From Acinetobacter sp. ANC 3929 (GTDB lineage Bacteria > Pseudomonadota > Gammaproteobacteria > Pseudomonadales > Moraxellaceae), in contig NZ_KB849993.1 in the NCBI RefSeq assembly GCF_000369405.1, forward strand, positions 1 to 59,247: a stretch of 59,247 nt of DNA, in the 5' to 3' direction. The translations under genes and the position numbers were made by a program. Shown in pieces: positions 34,681 to 43,723 of the stretch (positions are counted from its first letter, which is position 1; each line of letters starts with the position of its first letter). The notes beneath the pieces are model-generated. The model searched no databases, had not been told where the DNA came from, and was given only the letters and a program-made list of their open reading frames with translations.

Positions 34681-35880
34681 TCACTTAGCAGTACTTAAAT
34701 AATCACCCCACCACTGCATCATTTCAGTCCGCTGGGCTAAATAGTCAGCGTGATTATAGCTGGCACGGGTACGGTTCTTATCAATATGTGAAAGTTGTGC
34801 CTCAATCCAGTTATCCTGGAACAAACCTGAGTCATTCAAAATGGTACTAAAAGTGGAACGTAGTCCATGAGAGGATAATTGATGTTTTCCATAGCCCATC
34901 TTACGTATAGCCATATTTAATGTATTAAAATGAATCGGTTGATTATGTTTCCGTGGGCTAGCAAAAATGTACTTTTCACCGTATGACCATTGCATGACGT
35001 CTTTTAAAATATCTAAAGCCTGATCTGAAAGTGGAACTAAGAAGTCGGGAATCTCATGGCCTAATATGACTTTTCGTCGAAACTGTTTAATATGCAAGGC
35101 AGGTATTTTCCAGATTTTTTCATTTAAATCAAAATGATGAGGCTCAGCCAATAACAATTCAGCCCCTCGCACGCCAGTATGTAATTTGAACAGCAGTGCT
35201 TTTTTAATAATCGGATGGGCATCCAATTTTAATAAATTTTTCTTAAAATCTGATATATCCTCCGCTTTCAAATACGGATAATTCTTCTTGATTTTACTGT
35301 TAATGGCGATTTTATTTAAACCATGCGCGATGTTGAATTCACAATAACCCATCGCTACAGCGTAGTCATAAATTTGGTTCAAATAACTACAAGCTTTCTT
35401 GACAGGTTCTTTTACTTGGCGTCCCTCTATTTTTTTGATTACTGAAACCAGGTCATAACGCTTGATGTTTTGAAAAGGTAAATCCTGAAGGTCTGGATAA
35501 ATATCTTGCTGTAAACATCTTTCTGCTAACTGTAGTACACCGCAGCGGGGTGAATCATTAAATGCATTTTTCAGTTTGAACTGCAGCCACTCCTCCCCGA
35601 CCTTACCAAAGGTGATGACATTAGAGACAGTATCATGCTCAAAACAATAATTATTGTCTTTAAAGTCATCTTTGACTTGTCGTGCCTTTTTCAGCGATAA
35701 ATCAGGATAAAGCCCCAACTGAATGCGGCGACGTTTTTTTGTTTGTGGATCTGTATAGCGATAGCACCAAGATTTTCTTCCAGTCGGCTCAATCTTCAGG
35801 CTAAGTCCATCTTCATCGGATAAAAAACAAGTTTTTTCCTTGCAATGAGCTTGGCGAACTTTAATTTCAGTAAGACTCAT
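34681..35880 (-). CDS. P4-type tyrosine integrase, 399 aa
   Basis: An N-terminal DUF4102-like domain ('SLKIEPTGRKSWCYRY') and SAM-like core-binding domain precede the catalytic domain: Arg in 'HTGVRGAELLLAE', 'SSHGLRSTFS', 'LSHIDKNRTRASYNH'. Length and order fit integrases of prophages and genomic islands that insert into tRNA genes. On a plasmid it is likely a remnant of an integrated island. A palindrome lies just upstream of the start. It appears intact. Confidence 0.88.
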   Translation of the reverse strand: MSLTEIKVRQAHCKEKTCFLSDEDGLSLKIEPTGRKSWCYRYTDPQTKKRRRIQLGLYPDLSLKKARQVKDDFKDNNYCFEHDTVSNVITFGKVGEEWLQFKLKNAFNDSPRCGVLQLAERCLQQDIYPDLQDLPFQNIKRYDLVSVIKKIEGRQVKEPVKKACSYLNQIYDYAVAMGYCEFNIAHGLNKIAINSKIKKNYPYLKAEDISDFKKNLLKLDAHPIIKKALLFKLHTGVRGAELLLAEPHHFDLNEKIWKIPALHIKQFRRKVILGHEIPDFLVPLSDQALDILKDVMQWSYGEKYIFASPRKHNQPIHFNTLNMAIRKMGYGKHQLSSHGLRSTFSTILNDSGLFQDNWIEAQLSHIDKNRTRASYNHADYLAQRTEMMQWWGDYLSTAK

Positions 35881-35948
35881 GAAATTTAAATGAAACCTAT
35901 CAGCGGATTGACGAGATCCATTATATCAAAATAGAAGAAAATATATAT

Positions 35949-35967
35949 GATGCGTATGATACGCATC
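35949..35967. promoter_or_regulatory. Palindrome upstream of the integrase
   Basis: Nine-base arms GATGCGTAT and ATACGCATC flank a single G. It lies about 70 bp upstream of the integrase start and may be an operator or an arm-type integrase site. Confidence 0.6.
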
Positions 35968-36179
35968 ACATATTTTTATAAGTATTTGTTAAATAAAGTT
36001 TATATCTAGATTGGCTATTCCTTAGTGACCAATTAATTAACCATTGATTTCGCAAGTCTTAAATTAGCATTTGAAGTGCAACTCTATGTTATGACTATTC
36101 ACAGTTCTGTTCCATGATTCATGGTTACTTATTACTTATGTTACTATGTCAGGGGCGATACAAGAATTAAGGTAACCTT
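35968..36179. other. Upstream region of the secreted protein gene
   Basis: No gene. AAGG lies eight bases before the ATG at 36180 and is the likely ribosome-binding site. No sharp promoter could be chosen. Confidence 0.4.
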
Positions 36180-36611
36180 ATGAAAATAGCGAATACGAAA
36201 TTACTAGCTGGTGCTTTTATGGCCCTAACTTTAACTATGCTTAGCCCAGCCGTACTTGCAAATGATAACAATGAAATACGAAAGACTGTTGTAGTTAAGT
36301 TTGCAAAAAAAGCTTACTCTGCAAATTATTACGGAAGGATAGAGGGATACAAGTATGATTCCTACAAATTTTATGCTAAAAAAGGGCAAAAGTTAAAAGT
36401 GAAGTTGACTGGAGGAAATGTTGAAGCTTACTTATGGGGTAATCAATTAAAAGACTCCATCAATATTGGAGAATATTCTCCAGAGCTTGATGATAATGGT
36501 ATTTATATTTTACCTGCTTCAGGTGAGTATGAAATTAGAGTATTACAACCTAGATCACAGGCAAGAAAAGATAAAAAACCTCAATACTGGATGAGTATTA
36601 ACATTAAATAA
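36180..36611 (+). CDS. Secreted protein, lysozyme-inhibitor-like (PliG/PliI type)
   Basis: The 143-residue protein has a signal peptide of about 27 residues ('LTLTMLSPAVLA' then NDNN). The mature part is beta-rich ('TVVVKFAKKAYSANYYGRIEGYKYDSYKFYAKKGQ' in pieces) and ends with 'GEYEIRVLQPRSQARK'. This layout resembles periplasmic inhibitors of g-type lysozyme, in which a strand pattern 'I.GY.YVDY.L.A..GQ' precedes 'SG.Y.IRV'. The role would be protection of peptidoglycan against host or competitor lysozyme. The similarity is remembered, not searched, so the call is tentative. Confidence 0.55.
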   Translation: MKIANTKLLAGAFMALTLTMLSPAVLANDNNEIRKTVVVKFAKKAYSANYYGRIEGYKYDSYKFYAKKGQKLKVKLTGGNVEAYLWGNQLKDSINIGEYSPELDDNGIYILPASGEYEIRVLQPRSQARKDKKPQYWMSINIK

Positions 36612-37021
36612 AGACTTGCTAGATTCTTTTAAGCTTTTATACGAGGGTTCAAAAACTATTGTCAGTTAAGCGGGGCGTGATTTTTACGCATATGTGTTTA
36701 TGTTATTAAAATGATATAGATTACTTGTTTAATACCCCAAGGAATAATTTAATCTTGCTGTGCGTTAGTCACTTTTCTTTCAAAAGTTGATTATATCTTT
36801 CAACGTAACCGTCGTGATATTCAAGCCCTTTTGATAGGAATTTGAAGGGGAAGAATAGGCGAAACTTGTCTTAAATAATGGTAATTCCTTATCTTTAAAA
36901 TAGAGAACGCCCGATGAAATTGATTAGGCGTTTACTTTAAATAAGTGTCAGCTTATTTTATAATCATATGTACTTGTCAATCATGATTCTTTTTCTCAAT
37001 TGCGTTAAAAAAACAATTTTG
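36612..37021. other. Intergenic, no gene recognised
   Basis: The stretch contains an inverted pair AACGCC/GGCGTT (36906-36932) but no T run. The stretch before it (36760-36850) looks like decayed coding DNA of unknown origin. It separates the integrase/lysozyme-inhibitor part from the detoxification island. Confidence 0.4.
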
Positions 37022-37660
37022 CTATTTTTGACTTTTCACACCATTTTGTTCAATTTGTACTGCGACTTGCCAGCTAGGTAGTTGGCTTAAACCTGCTACA
37101 TAACGTTGGATATGGGGATAATTTTCACCTTGTCCCATATGATAAACTAAAGCATGTAGTCCAAAGCCCATCATAAAGTCAGCACCAGTTAAACGGTCTG
37201 CCACTAGAAATTCTTTATCTTTTAAATATTCATTTAAATGGCCAAATACCTTATCGAACTCAACTTGAGTATAATTTTCTAGAAATACCAACTTCGTGCC
37301 TTGCTTGGTTTCTATCGCATTAAACGTTTTTAACAAAAATGGCAGCATGGCAGAGCTTTCTGAGAAATGAATCCACTGTAGATAATCGACATAGGTAGGT
37401 TCATCCATATCTGGTGCTAAATGCGGCGCAAGTTTCTGAATTAATAACTCAACGATTGCGCCTGACTCTGCAATAACTTTGCCATCCCATTCCAATACTG
37501 GAGATTTCCCTAAAGGATGGATGGTTTTTAAAGATTCAGGGGCCAAATGCGTGCTTGAGTCACGATAATAGCGTTTCAGCTCATAGGGCTGCTTGATTTC
37601 TTCAAGTAACCACAAAATGCGAAAAGAACGTGATTGATCTAAATGATGTAGTGTAATCAT
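37022..37660 (-). CDS. Glutathione S-transferase
   Basis: The 212-residue protein has the GST N-terminal thioredoxin fold ('LHHLDQSRSFRILWLLEEI', with Ser at the usual activating position, and the cis-Pro and glutathione-binding 'GKSPVLEWDGKVIAESGAIVE') and an alpha-helical C-domain. It conjugates glutathione to electrophiles. It is 16 bases downstream of the CurA-like gene and thus part of the operon under the TetR operator at 38798-38812. Substrate is unknown; the context suggests aldehydes, enals or quinones. Confidence 0.9.
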   Translation of the reverse strand: MITLHHLDQSRSFRILWLLEEIKQPYELKRYYRDSSTHLAPESLKTIHPLGKSPVLEWDGKVIAESGAIVELLIQKLAPHLAPDMDEPTYVDYLQWIHFSESSAMLPFLLKTFNAIETKQGTKLVFLENYTQVEFDKVFGHLNEYLKDKEFLVADRLTGADFMMGFGLHALVYHMGQGENYPHIQRYVAGLSQLPSWQVAVQIEQNGVKSQK

Positions 37661-37676
37661 GATAATTCCTATTTTT

Positions 37677-38696
37677 TTAAATTTTTACAACCACTTTGCC
37701 AAAGTTTTCGCCTTTTAACATACCATTGAAAGCATTGATCGTGTTATCTAAACCTTGCACCATATGCTCTTTATATTTGATTTTTCCGTCTTTCAACCAG
37801 TCAGACATTTGCTGATTGAATTCCGGATACTGACTGCCATAATCATCAAAAATAATAAAGCCTTGCATGCGAATACGCTTTTTTAAAAGGGTGGAAATAA
37901 AGCCCGGTAAACGGTCTGGCCCTTGTGCTTGCTCGGTAGCGTTATACTGGGAAACCACACCACACACCGGTACACGTGCCGCAGAGTTAAGCAATGGCCA
38001 TACTGCATCAAACACTTTACCCCCTACATTCTCATAATAAATATCAATACCGTTGGGAACTGCTTGTTGTAATTGTTCTGCAAAATTTTCATCATGATGA
38101 TTGATACAAGCATCGAAGCCGAGTTCTTCTACTGCATAACGGCATTTTTCAGCCCCACCTGCGACGCCAACCACGCGACAACCTTTAATTTTGCCAATCT
38201 GTCCAACCGTAGCACCCACAGGTCCCGTTGCAGCTGCAACGACTAAAGTTTCACCGGCTTTAGGCTGACCAATGTCCAACAACCCCATATAAGCAGTAAA
38301 TCCTGGCATTCCCAAAATACCCAATGCCCAAGATGGATGTTCAGGTTGCATACCTAAGCTTTGACAGGCAGACCCATTAGAAATTGCGTAGCCCTGCCAG
38401 CCATTTCCGGAAAGAACCCACTCGCCTTCTTTGAATTTTGGGTTTTTAGAGGCCACCACTTGACTGACTGTTCCACCGACCATCACTTCGCCAATTTCAA
38501 CCGGTGCTGCATATGAAGGAGCATCACTCATGCGACCACGCATATAAGGATCGAGTGACAAGTAAATGGTTTTTAACAATATCTCGCCTTGTTTAAGTTC
38601 ATTGAGTTCAACTTGCTCAATACGAAAATCGCTGTGTTTTGGCTCACCCACTGGCCGTTTAGCTAAAACGATGCGTTGATTAATAACTGTTTTCAC
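37677..38696 (-). CDS. NADPH-dependent 2-alkenal/curcumin reductase (MDR)
   Basis: The 339-residue medium-chain reductase resembles CurA and leukotriene B4 dehydrogenases: 'YLSLDPYMRGRM' near the start, the nucleotide-binding 'VAAATGPVGATVGQIGKIKG', and 'YYENVGGKVFDAVWP'. There is no zinc site. These enzymes reduce the C=C bond of alpha,beta-unsaturated carbonyls. It is the first gene of the operon with the GST and is divergent from tetR. Confidence 0.88.
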   Translation of the reverse strand: MKTVINQRIVLAKRPVGEPKHSDFRIEQVELNELKQGEILLKTIYLSLDPYMRGRMSDAPSYAAPVEIGEVMVGGTVSQVVASKNPKFKEGEWVLSGNGWQGYAISNGSACQSLGMQPEHPSWALGILGMPGFTAYMGLLDIGQPKAGETLVVAAATGPVGATVGQIGKIKGCRVVGVAGGAEKCRYAVEELGFDACINHHDENFAEQLQQAVPNGIDIYYENVGGKVFDAVWPLLNSAARVPVCGVVSQYNATEQAQGPDRLPGFISTLLKKRIRMQGFIIFDDYGSQYPEFNQQMSDWLKDGKIKYKEHMVQGLDNTINAFNGMLKGENFGKVVVKI

Positions 38697-38797
38697 ACAT
38701 ATAACTCCATGTTTTATTTGGAAGTATTTCTCTTCACAATCAAAAATTATGATTAAAATTTCTTTACATCCATTGTAGATGAGTTATAATAAAAAAC

Positions 38798-38812
38798 AAT
38801 ACGACTGGTCTA
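38798..38812. promoter_or_regulatory. TetR-type operator between curA-like gene and tetR
   Basis: AATACGACTGGTCTA matches the palindrome TAGACGACTGGTCTA found at 43244-43258 (other strand) at 13 of 15 positions. It sits directly before a TATAAT box (38818-38823) of the tetR promoter. The same motif in front of two operons indicates a common regulator. Confidence 0.75.
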
Positions 38813-38839
38813 TTTTTTATAATAGAGTAAATAATTAAT

Positions 38840-39460
38840 ATGAAGCCTAATACTATTAAAAAGTCTGAAGCGAAGCGTTTACACATTCTTAACACCAGTT
38901 CAGACCTGATTTTGCATAAAGGTTTTACTGGTGTAGGATTACAGGAAATTTTACAGAGCTGTGAGATCCCCAAAGGCTCGTTTTATCATTATTTCCAATC
39001 CAAGGAAGCTTTCGGATGTGAATTGGTACAGCATTATGTGGATAATTACCAAGTCCGTTTAAATGATGTATGGCGTAGCGATAAATCTCCTTATCAAAAG
39101 CTGATTGAGTATTTTAATTTATGGATAGAAGATCCTGAAACACAGTGTGGTTGGGCGGATAGTTGTTTAATTGTGAAACTTGCCGCAGAAGTTGCCGATC
39201 TATCTGAAGATATGCGCTCCATTATGTCCGCTGGCGTGGATGATGTAATCGAGCGTATTGCTGGTTTAATTGATTTGGGAAAACAGGATCAGTCTATCCA
39301 AGCAGATACTGAGGCCTCGACTTTGGCACAAGTACTTTACCAAATGTGGTTAGGTGCAGCATTATTGAGTAAGTTGCAAAAAGATAAAACACTATTACAT
39401 CAAGCTCTGAGAGCAACTAAATTTCTATTAAAAAGTGAAGTTTCGCAAAAATTAGATTAA
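38840..39460 (+). CDS. TetR/AcrR-family regulator (NemR-like)
   Basis: The 206-residue protein has an N-terminal TetR HTH ('LHKGFTGVGLQEILQSCEIPKGSFYHYFQSKE' in pieces) and a C-terminal ligand-binding domain with 'PETQCGWADSCLIVKLAAEV'. The Cys in this position recalls NemR-type sensors, which release DNA after cysteine modification by electrophiles. It is divergent from the curA-like/gst operon and precedes the DUF2798 gene. It likely represses both at the operator within its own promoter. Confidence 0.85.
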   Translation: MKPNTIKKSEAKRLHILNTSSDLILHKGFTGVGLQEILQSCEIPKGSFYHYFQSKEAFGCELVQHYVDNYQVRLNDVWRSDKSPYQKLIEYFNLWIEDPETQCGWADSCLIVKLAAEVADLSEDMRSIMSAGVDDVIERIAGLIDLGKQDQSIQADTEASTLAQVLYQMWLGAALLSKLQKDKTLLHQALRATKFLLKSEVSQKLD

Positions 39461-39551
39461 ATATCAATTACATAATTAATGACAGCAGCCCAATGATTAC
39501 TTATTATGTGTTGCTATTAGATCAATTTACAATCCATGAGTATAGCGCACA

Positions 39552-39782
39552 ATGAATTCTCCTTCTAAAGCCCTCATGACTCGTATTTTAGTCGGATATT
39601 TAGGCTTATATCCCACACTATTACTGGTACTCACTTTATTAAAGCCAATTACTCAGCATCAAAGTTTCCCGATGATGGTGTTGATTGAAGTCATAGTATT
39701 AGTGCCAGTAACGCAACTGATTTCTTTCCCACTGGCAGGTTGGCTCATTACACGGCTAAAAAATTTTAAGAATTTGTTTTAA
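39552..39782 (+). CDS. DUF2798 small membrane protein, 76 aa
   Basis: Two hydrophobic helices ('ILVGYLGLYPTLLLVLTLL' and 'VLIEVIVLVPVTQLISFPL') match the DUF2798 layout. Such genes often accompany NemR/NemA-type operons in Acinetobacter; their function is unknown. It follows tetR by 91 bases and converges on nemA. Confidence 0.75.
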   Translation: MNSPSKALMTRILVGYLGLYPTLLLVLTLLKPITQHQSFPMMVLIEVIVLVPVTQLISFPLAGWLITRLKNFKNLF

Positions 39783-39865
39783 GAAGAAATTGTGCTGGCA
39801 ACAGCAATCCTAAGTCGTTATTTTGCCAACCACAAAGGTTGGCAAAATAACTCATTAAGTCAATA

Positions 39866-40993
39866 TTAATCTGCGTAAGCTGGATAATCAATATAGCCTT
39901 TTTCCGTCCCACCATACATAGTGCTTGCATCTACTGCATTCAATGGCCAGCCATTGGCGATACGATCGGGTAAATCTGGATTCGCAATAAATGGGCGTCC
40001 AAATGCAATTAAATCGGCCAGACCTGCCTCTAAAATTCGAGTCCCTCTTTCTGCCGTATATCGACCTGCATAAATAATCCGACCACTGAAAGTGTCTCTG
40101 ACATCTTTACGAAAATCATGAGGAAGTTCTGGTGCATTATCCCAATCAGCTTCTGCAATAGATAAATAGGCAATCCCAACTTCTTCAAGTATCTTTATTG
40201 CCTCAATATAAGTGACATGTGGATCATCTTCAACTAACCCCATGTAAACACGATCTTCCTCTGTACTTTCAAATAACGGGGCAAAACGCACTCCTAAACG
40301 ATCTGCACCAACCACCTCAGCAACTGCCTCTACTACTTCACGTAAAAAACGCAAACGATTGTTTAGTGATCCACCATATTCATCTTCACGATGGTTACTA
40401 TGTGCAGAGATAAATTGGTTCACCAAATAACCATTTGCACAATGAATTTCAACTCCATCAAAACCAGCAGCCAAGGCATTACGCGCTGCTTGAGCATAGA
40501 GTTGCACTAATTCTTTTACTTCTGCATTGCTTAAAGCACGTGGCATTGAAGGATCAGCCAAGGCCCCCGCATTGGGCCCGGTCTCAATAAAGACTTTAAC
40601 ATTACTATCAGCCCTAATAGCCGAAGGCGCGACCGGTGATGCATGATCGGGTTGCAAAGATGTATGTGAAACACGCCCAACATGCCAAAGTTGTGCAAAA
40701 ATAATGCCTCCTTTAGCATGCACTGCTTCCGTCACTTTACACCATCCAGCAATCTGTTCAGGGCTGTAAATACCGGGAGTCCAAGCATAGCCTTGACCAC
40801 GTGGCTCGATTTGCGTACCTTCGGTGACCATAAATCCTGCCCCGGCACGCTGTTGATAATAGGTTGCCATCAGTTCATTTGGAATATTCCCTGGCTGAGT
40901 ACTGCGCGACCGCGTTAATGGTGGCAATACAATACGGTTTTGCAAAACATAAGGGCCTAAGCTTAAGTTTTGAAAAAGTTTGCTGGCTTTCAT
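39866..40993 (-). CDS. nemA: Old-yellow-enzyme alkene reductase (NemA-like)
   Basis: The 375-residue flavoenzyme shows the OYE pattern: 'NRIVLPPLTRSRS', 'IFAQLWHVGRVSH', 'GFDGVEIHCANGYLVNQF', 'YGGSLNNRLRFL' and 'LIAFGRPFIANPDL'. It uses FMN and NAD(P)H to reduce activated alkenes such as N-ethylmaleimide and enals. It is the last gene of the minus-strand run with the DJ-1 and alcohol dehydrogenase genes; the 200-base gap before it may hold its own promoter. Confidence 0.92.
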   Translation of the reverse strand: MKASKLFQNLSLGPYVLQNRIVLPPLTRSRSTQPGNIPNELMATYYQQRAGAGFMVTEGTQIEPRGQGYAWTPGIYSPEQIAGWCKVTEAVHAKGGIIFAQLWHVGRVSHTSLQPDHASPVAPSAIRADSNVKVFIETGPNAGALADPSMPRALSNAEVKELVQLYAQAARNALAAGFDGVEIHCANGYLVNQFISAHSNHREDEYGGSLNNRLRFLREVVEAVAEVVGADRLGVRFAPLFESTEEDRVYMGLVEDDPHVTYIEAIKILEEVGIAYLSIAEADWDNAPELPHDFRKDVRDTFSGRIIYAGRYTAERGTRILEAGLADLIAFGRPFIANPDLPDRIANGWPLNAVDASTMYGGTEKGYIDYPAYAD

Positions 40994-41194
40994 TTCATTG
41001 TATCCAAGTCATCATGGCTTAATTGATCTAAATTAAAAAATAACCTTCCTTCCTGTATATAGAAAAATAAAGAAAGGAAAGCTATTCGCTCAGGCCCTTC
41101 ACCATTAAGTGAGGGTTATTTTGCTTATTGCGCCAGTTGCTCAGAGTCAGAAGTTTATTCGCTGCTAAGCACCACAACAAACACTAGCTACTCT

Positions 41195-41872
41195 TTATTT
41201 CAACAATTGAAGTAATGCTGTAGCGGTTGCAGCAGAAGATGCTGGATTTTGTCCAGTAACCAGCAAGCCATCTACTTGAACATATACTTGCCAATCATCC
41301 ACTTTAGAATAATGACCACCGTTTTCTTTAAGCATGTCTTCAACTAAAAATGGTACAATTTCAGTCAAACCTACAGCGGCCTCCTCAGTATTGGTGAAAC
41401 CAGTCACTAATTTACCGCTAACTAAAGGCGCTCCATTACTCGCTTTCACATGACGAAGAACACCTGGGGCATGACACACTGCTGCAACAGGTTTGCTAGA
41501 CTGAATCGCCTGTTCAATCAGAGAAATTGAAATCGGATCTTCTGCTAAATCCCACAATGGGCCATGCCCGCCTGGATAAAACACTGCATCATAATCAGTT
41601 ACAGAGATTTCGCTAAGTTTATGCGTCTGTGCCAATGCTTGCATTGCAGTTGGATCAGCTTCAAAACGATGAGTGGTTTCAGTTTGCGCATCGGCTAAAT
41701 TACTTTTCGGATCTAGTGGTGGCTGCCCACCTTGAGGTGACGCCAGCGTAACTTCAGCACCAGAGTCAATAAAGGTGTAATACGGTGCAGCAAGTTCTTC
41801 TAGCCAGAAACCTGTTTTCTTACCAGTATTGCCAAGTTGATCATGTGAGGTTAAAACGATTAAAATTTTCAT
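41195..41872 (-). CDS. DJ-1/PfpI-family type 1 glutamine amidotransferase-like protein
   Basis: The start is ATG 41872, with GGAG nine bases upstream; longer frames have no such site. The 225-residue protein has the nucleophile elbow Cys in 'VAAVCHAPGVLRH' and the Glu/His environment ('GGHGPLWDLAED') of the HchA/YajL-like subgroup. Relatives act as glyoxalase III, chaperone or deglycase, all against methylglyoxal-type damage. It sits between the alcohol dehydrogenase and nemA. Confidence 0.88.
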   Translation of the reverse strand: MKILIVLTSHDQLGNTGKKTGFWLEELAAPYYTFIDSGAEVTLASPQGGQPPLDPKSNLADAQTETTHRFEADPTAMQALAQTHKLSEISVTDYDAVFYPGGHGPLWDLAEDPISISLIEQAIQSSKPVAAVCHAPGVLRHVKASNGAPLVSGKLVTGFTNTEEAAVGLTEIVPFLVEDMLKENGGHYSKVDDWQVYVQVDGLLVTGQNPASSAATATALLQLLK

Positions 41873-41962
41873 GTTATTTCTCCGATAATTTTCAGGATTG
41901 AGGAGCATTGTTGCATGATCATTTGCCGTGTGGCGTGAGCATGCCAGATACACGCATTTAGC

Positions 41963-43120
41963 TTAGATGCTCGTCGCGAGAATTTGGCGACTGATCTCTA
42001 ATGAAACAGTTTTATGTTCGCCTAGCTGTGTAAGATTGTGTGATTTAAGTTGCGTAATGATGATCTCAATATCTGTCTCCCCCAGTCCATAATCGCTAAG
42101 ACGAGTCGGCAATCCAAGTTGCTCAAAGAAGGCTCGAGTACGAGCAATAACAGTATCAATACGTTGTTCTTCATCACCTTCGACAATCTGCCAGACACGA
42201 GCTGCATACTGTAGTAATTTTTCTCGCTTCTCTTGACGACGCACTTGTAGATTGGCCGGCAACACAATGGCCAAGGTACGAGCATGATCAATACCATGTA
42301 AAGCCGTGAGCTCATGTCCAATCAAATGGGTTGACCAATCTTGTGGTACACCAGCTCCAATTAGCCCATTCAGTGCCATGCTAGCAGCCCACATCAAATT
42401 CGCACGCGTGTCATAATCTGCTGAATCGTCCAAGATTTTCGGTCCAATCTCAATCAGAGTTTGCAATAGACCTTCGGCAAAACGATCTTGTACTTGTGCA
42501 TTGACAGGGTAAGTTAAGTACTGTTCCATGACATGAATAAACGCATCGACCACGCCATTTGCTAACTGGCGCGTCGGCAAGCTAAAAGTTTTATTCGGAT
42601 CGAGTACGGAAAATTGCGGAAAAACATAAGGACTGCTAAATGACAATTTGGCTTGGGTCGATTTTCTGGTGACTACCCCACCGCTATTCATTTCTGAACC
42701 AGTTGCCGGAAGGGTGAGTACACTCGCAAAAGGCAAAGCTTGAGTAATTTTAGTACCATGGGTTTTTAAAATCTCCCATGTATCCCCTGTATAATTGACT
42801 GCTGCTGCAATAAATTTAGTACCATCAATTACCGATCCACCACCGACAGCCATCAAGAAATCTATCTTTTGTTCTCGAATCAGCTCTACAGCTTTCATGA
42901 GGGTTTCATAACTCGGATTCGGCTCAATTCCGCCAAATTCATGAATTTCTCTTGCACCTAATGCTTCACGCACTTCAGCTAAAGTACCATTCTTACGTGC
43001 ACTTTCACCACCAAACAACATTAACACTTTTGCTTCTGTAGGCACATAGTCATTGATTTTAGCTATTGTATCGCCACCAAAAATAATACGGGTCGGATTA
43101 TAAAAGTTAAAATTCAGCAT
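41963..43120 (-). CDS. Iron-containing alcohol dehydrogenase (YqhD-like)
   Basis: The 385-residue protein shows 'PTRIIFGGDTI', the dinucleotide motif 'GGGSVIDGTKFIAAA' and the metal ligands in 'DAFIHVMEQYL' and 'LIGHELTALHGIDHARTLAIVLP'. YqhD-type enzymes use NADPH to reduce short and medium aldehydes, including acrolein and malondialdehyde. It is the first gene of the minus-strand operon, 124 bases downstream of the TetR-type operator at 43244-43258. Confidence 0.9.
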   Translation of the reverse strand: MLNFNFYNPTRIIFGGDTIAKINDYVPTEAKVLMLFGGESARKNGTLAEVREALGAREIHEFGGIEPNPSYETLMKAVELIREQKIDFLMAVGGGSVIDGTKFIAAAVNYTGDTWEILKTHGTKITQALPFASVLTLPATGSEMNSGGVVTRKSTQAKLSFSSPYVFPQFSVLDPNKTFSLPTRQLANGVVDAFIHVMEQYLTYPVNAQVQDRFAEGLLQTLIEIGPKILDDSADYDTRANLMWAASMALNGLIGAGVPQDWSTHLIGHELTALHGIDHARTLAIVLPANLQVRRQEKREKLLQYAARVWQIVEGDEEQRIDTVIARTRAFFEQLGLPTRLSDYGLGETDIEIIITQLKSHNLTQLGEHKTVSLEISRQILATSI

Positions 43121-43243
43121 ATTTTTATCCTAGGATAATCAGTTAATTGATTTGAAAAACCACCGTTATTCATCAAATAAACTTTAAAAAATTGGACAAC
43201 ACTGCGGCTTTTGACTGCACCATGTGCTAACTATACATAAAAA

Positions 43244-43258
43244 TAGACCAGTCGTCTA
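43244..43258. promoter_or_regulatory. TetR-type operator upstream of the yqhD-like operon
   Basis: TAGACCAGTCGTCTA has TAGAC/GTCTA arms and recurs in reverse, with 13 of 15 matches, at 38798-38812 beside the tetR gene. It probably brings the yqhD-DJ1-nemA run under the same regulator. Confidence 0.78.
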
Positions 43259-43304
43259 TTTTTATAAAAATTATTTCAGCTTGGCGACTTTAGTGATGGT
43301 TAAA

Positions 43305-43590
43305 CACATTCAGGCTTGTTCTATACCACTTTTATTATTGATGTATTTTCACGAGCGATTGTTGGATGGAAGGTATCAACATGTATGACTATTGACATGG
43401 TCGTGAACGCATTGGCTGAAACAGTGAATGGCACATACAAAATAGCAATGATTAAATATTTTAAAAGCAGATTGGCACGGTTTAGCAGATGTACAAATGC
43501 GACAGTAAATTAGATAGATTGGTTCAATATAAAGCATGTAAATAGTTGCATTCGTTTATTTACCTTGCCCTGTTCTGGATATTGACCCAT
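43305..43590 (+). mobile_element. IS3-family transposase remnant
   Basis: A frame reads 'FYTTFIIDVFSRAIVGWKVSTCMT', the middle of an IS3-family OrfB (the catalytic D is in 'IIDVFSR'). It then jumps to 'LAETVNGTYKIAMIKYFK', which in full elements lies dozens of residues later. The end ('IDWFN') is in a broken frame. It has an internal deletion and no ends. A related piece lies at 53960-54118. Confidence 0.7.
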
Positions 43591-43668
43591 TTAAATGATG
43601 AGATTAAGCCAATAAATAAAGTAGCCCAACTTGAATAAAAAGCCTCTGACAAACCTCACAGGGTTGAA

Positions 43669-43701
43669 GTGCTGCCTTTCATTCAAAATTTCAGGCAGCA
43701 C
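43669..43701. terminator. Hairpin after the ABM gene
   Basis: Arms GTGCTGCCT and AGGCAGCAC are separated by 15 bases, 23 bases from the stop of the minus-strand gene at 43724. No T run follows, so it may be an RNA-stabilising hairpin rather than an intrinsic terminator. Confidence 0.5.
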
Positions 43702-43723
43702 ACTCATACATTTAAGCGTCGGT

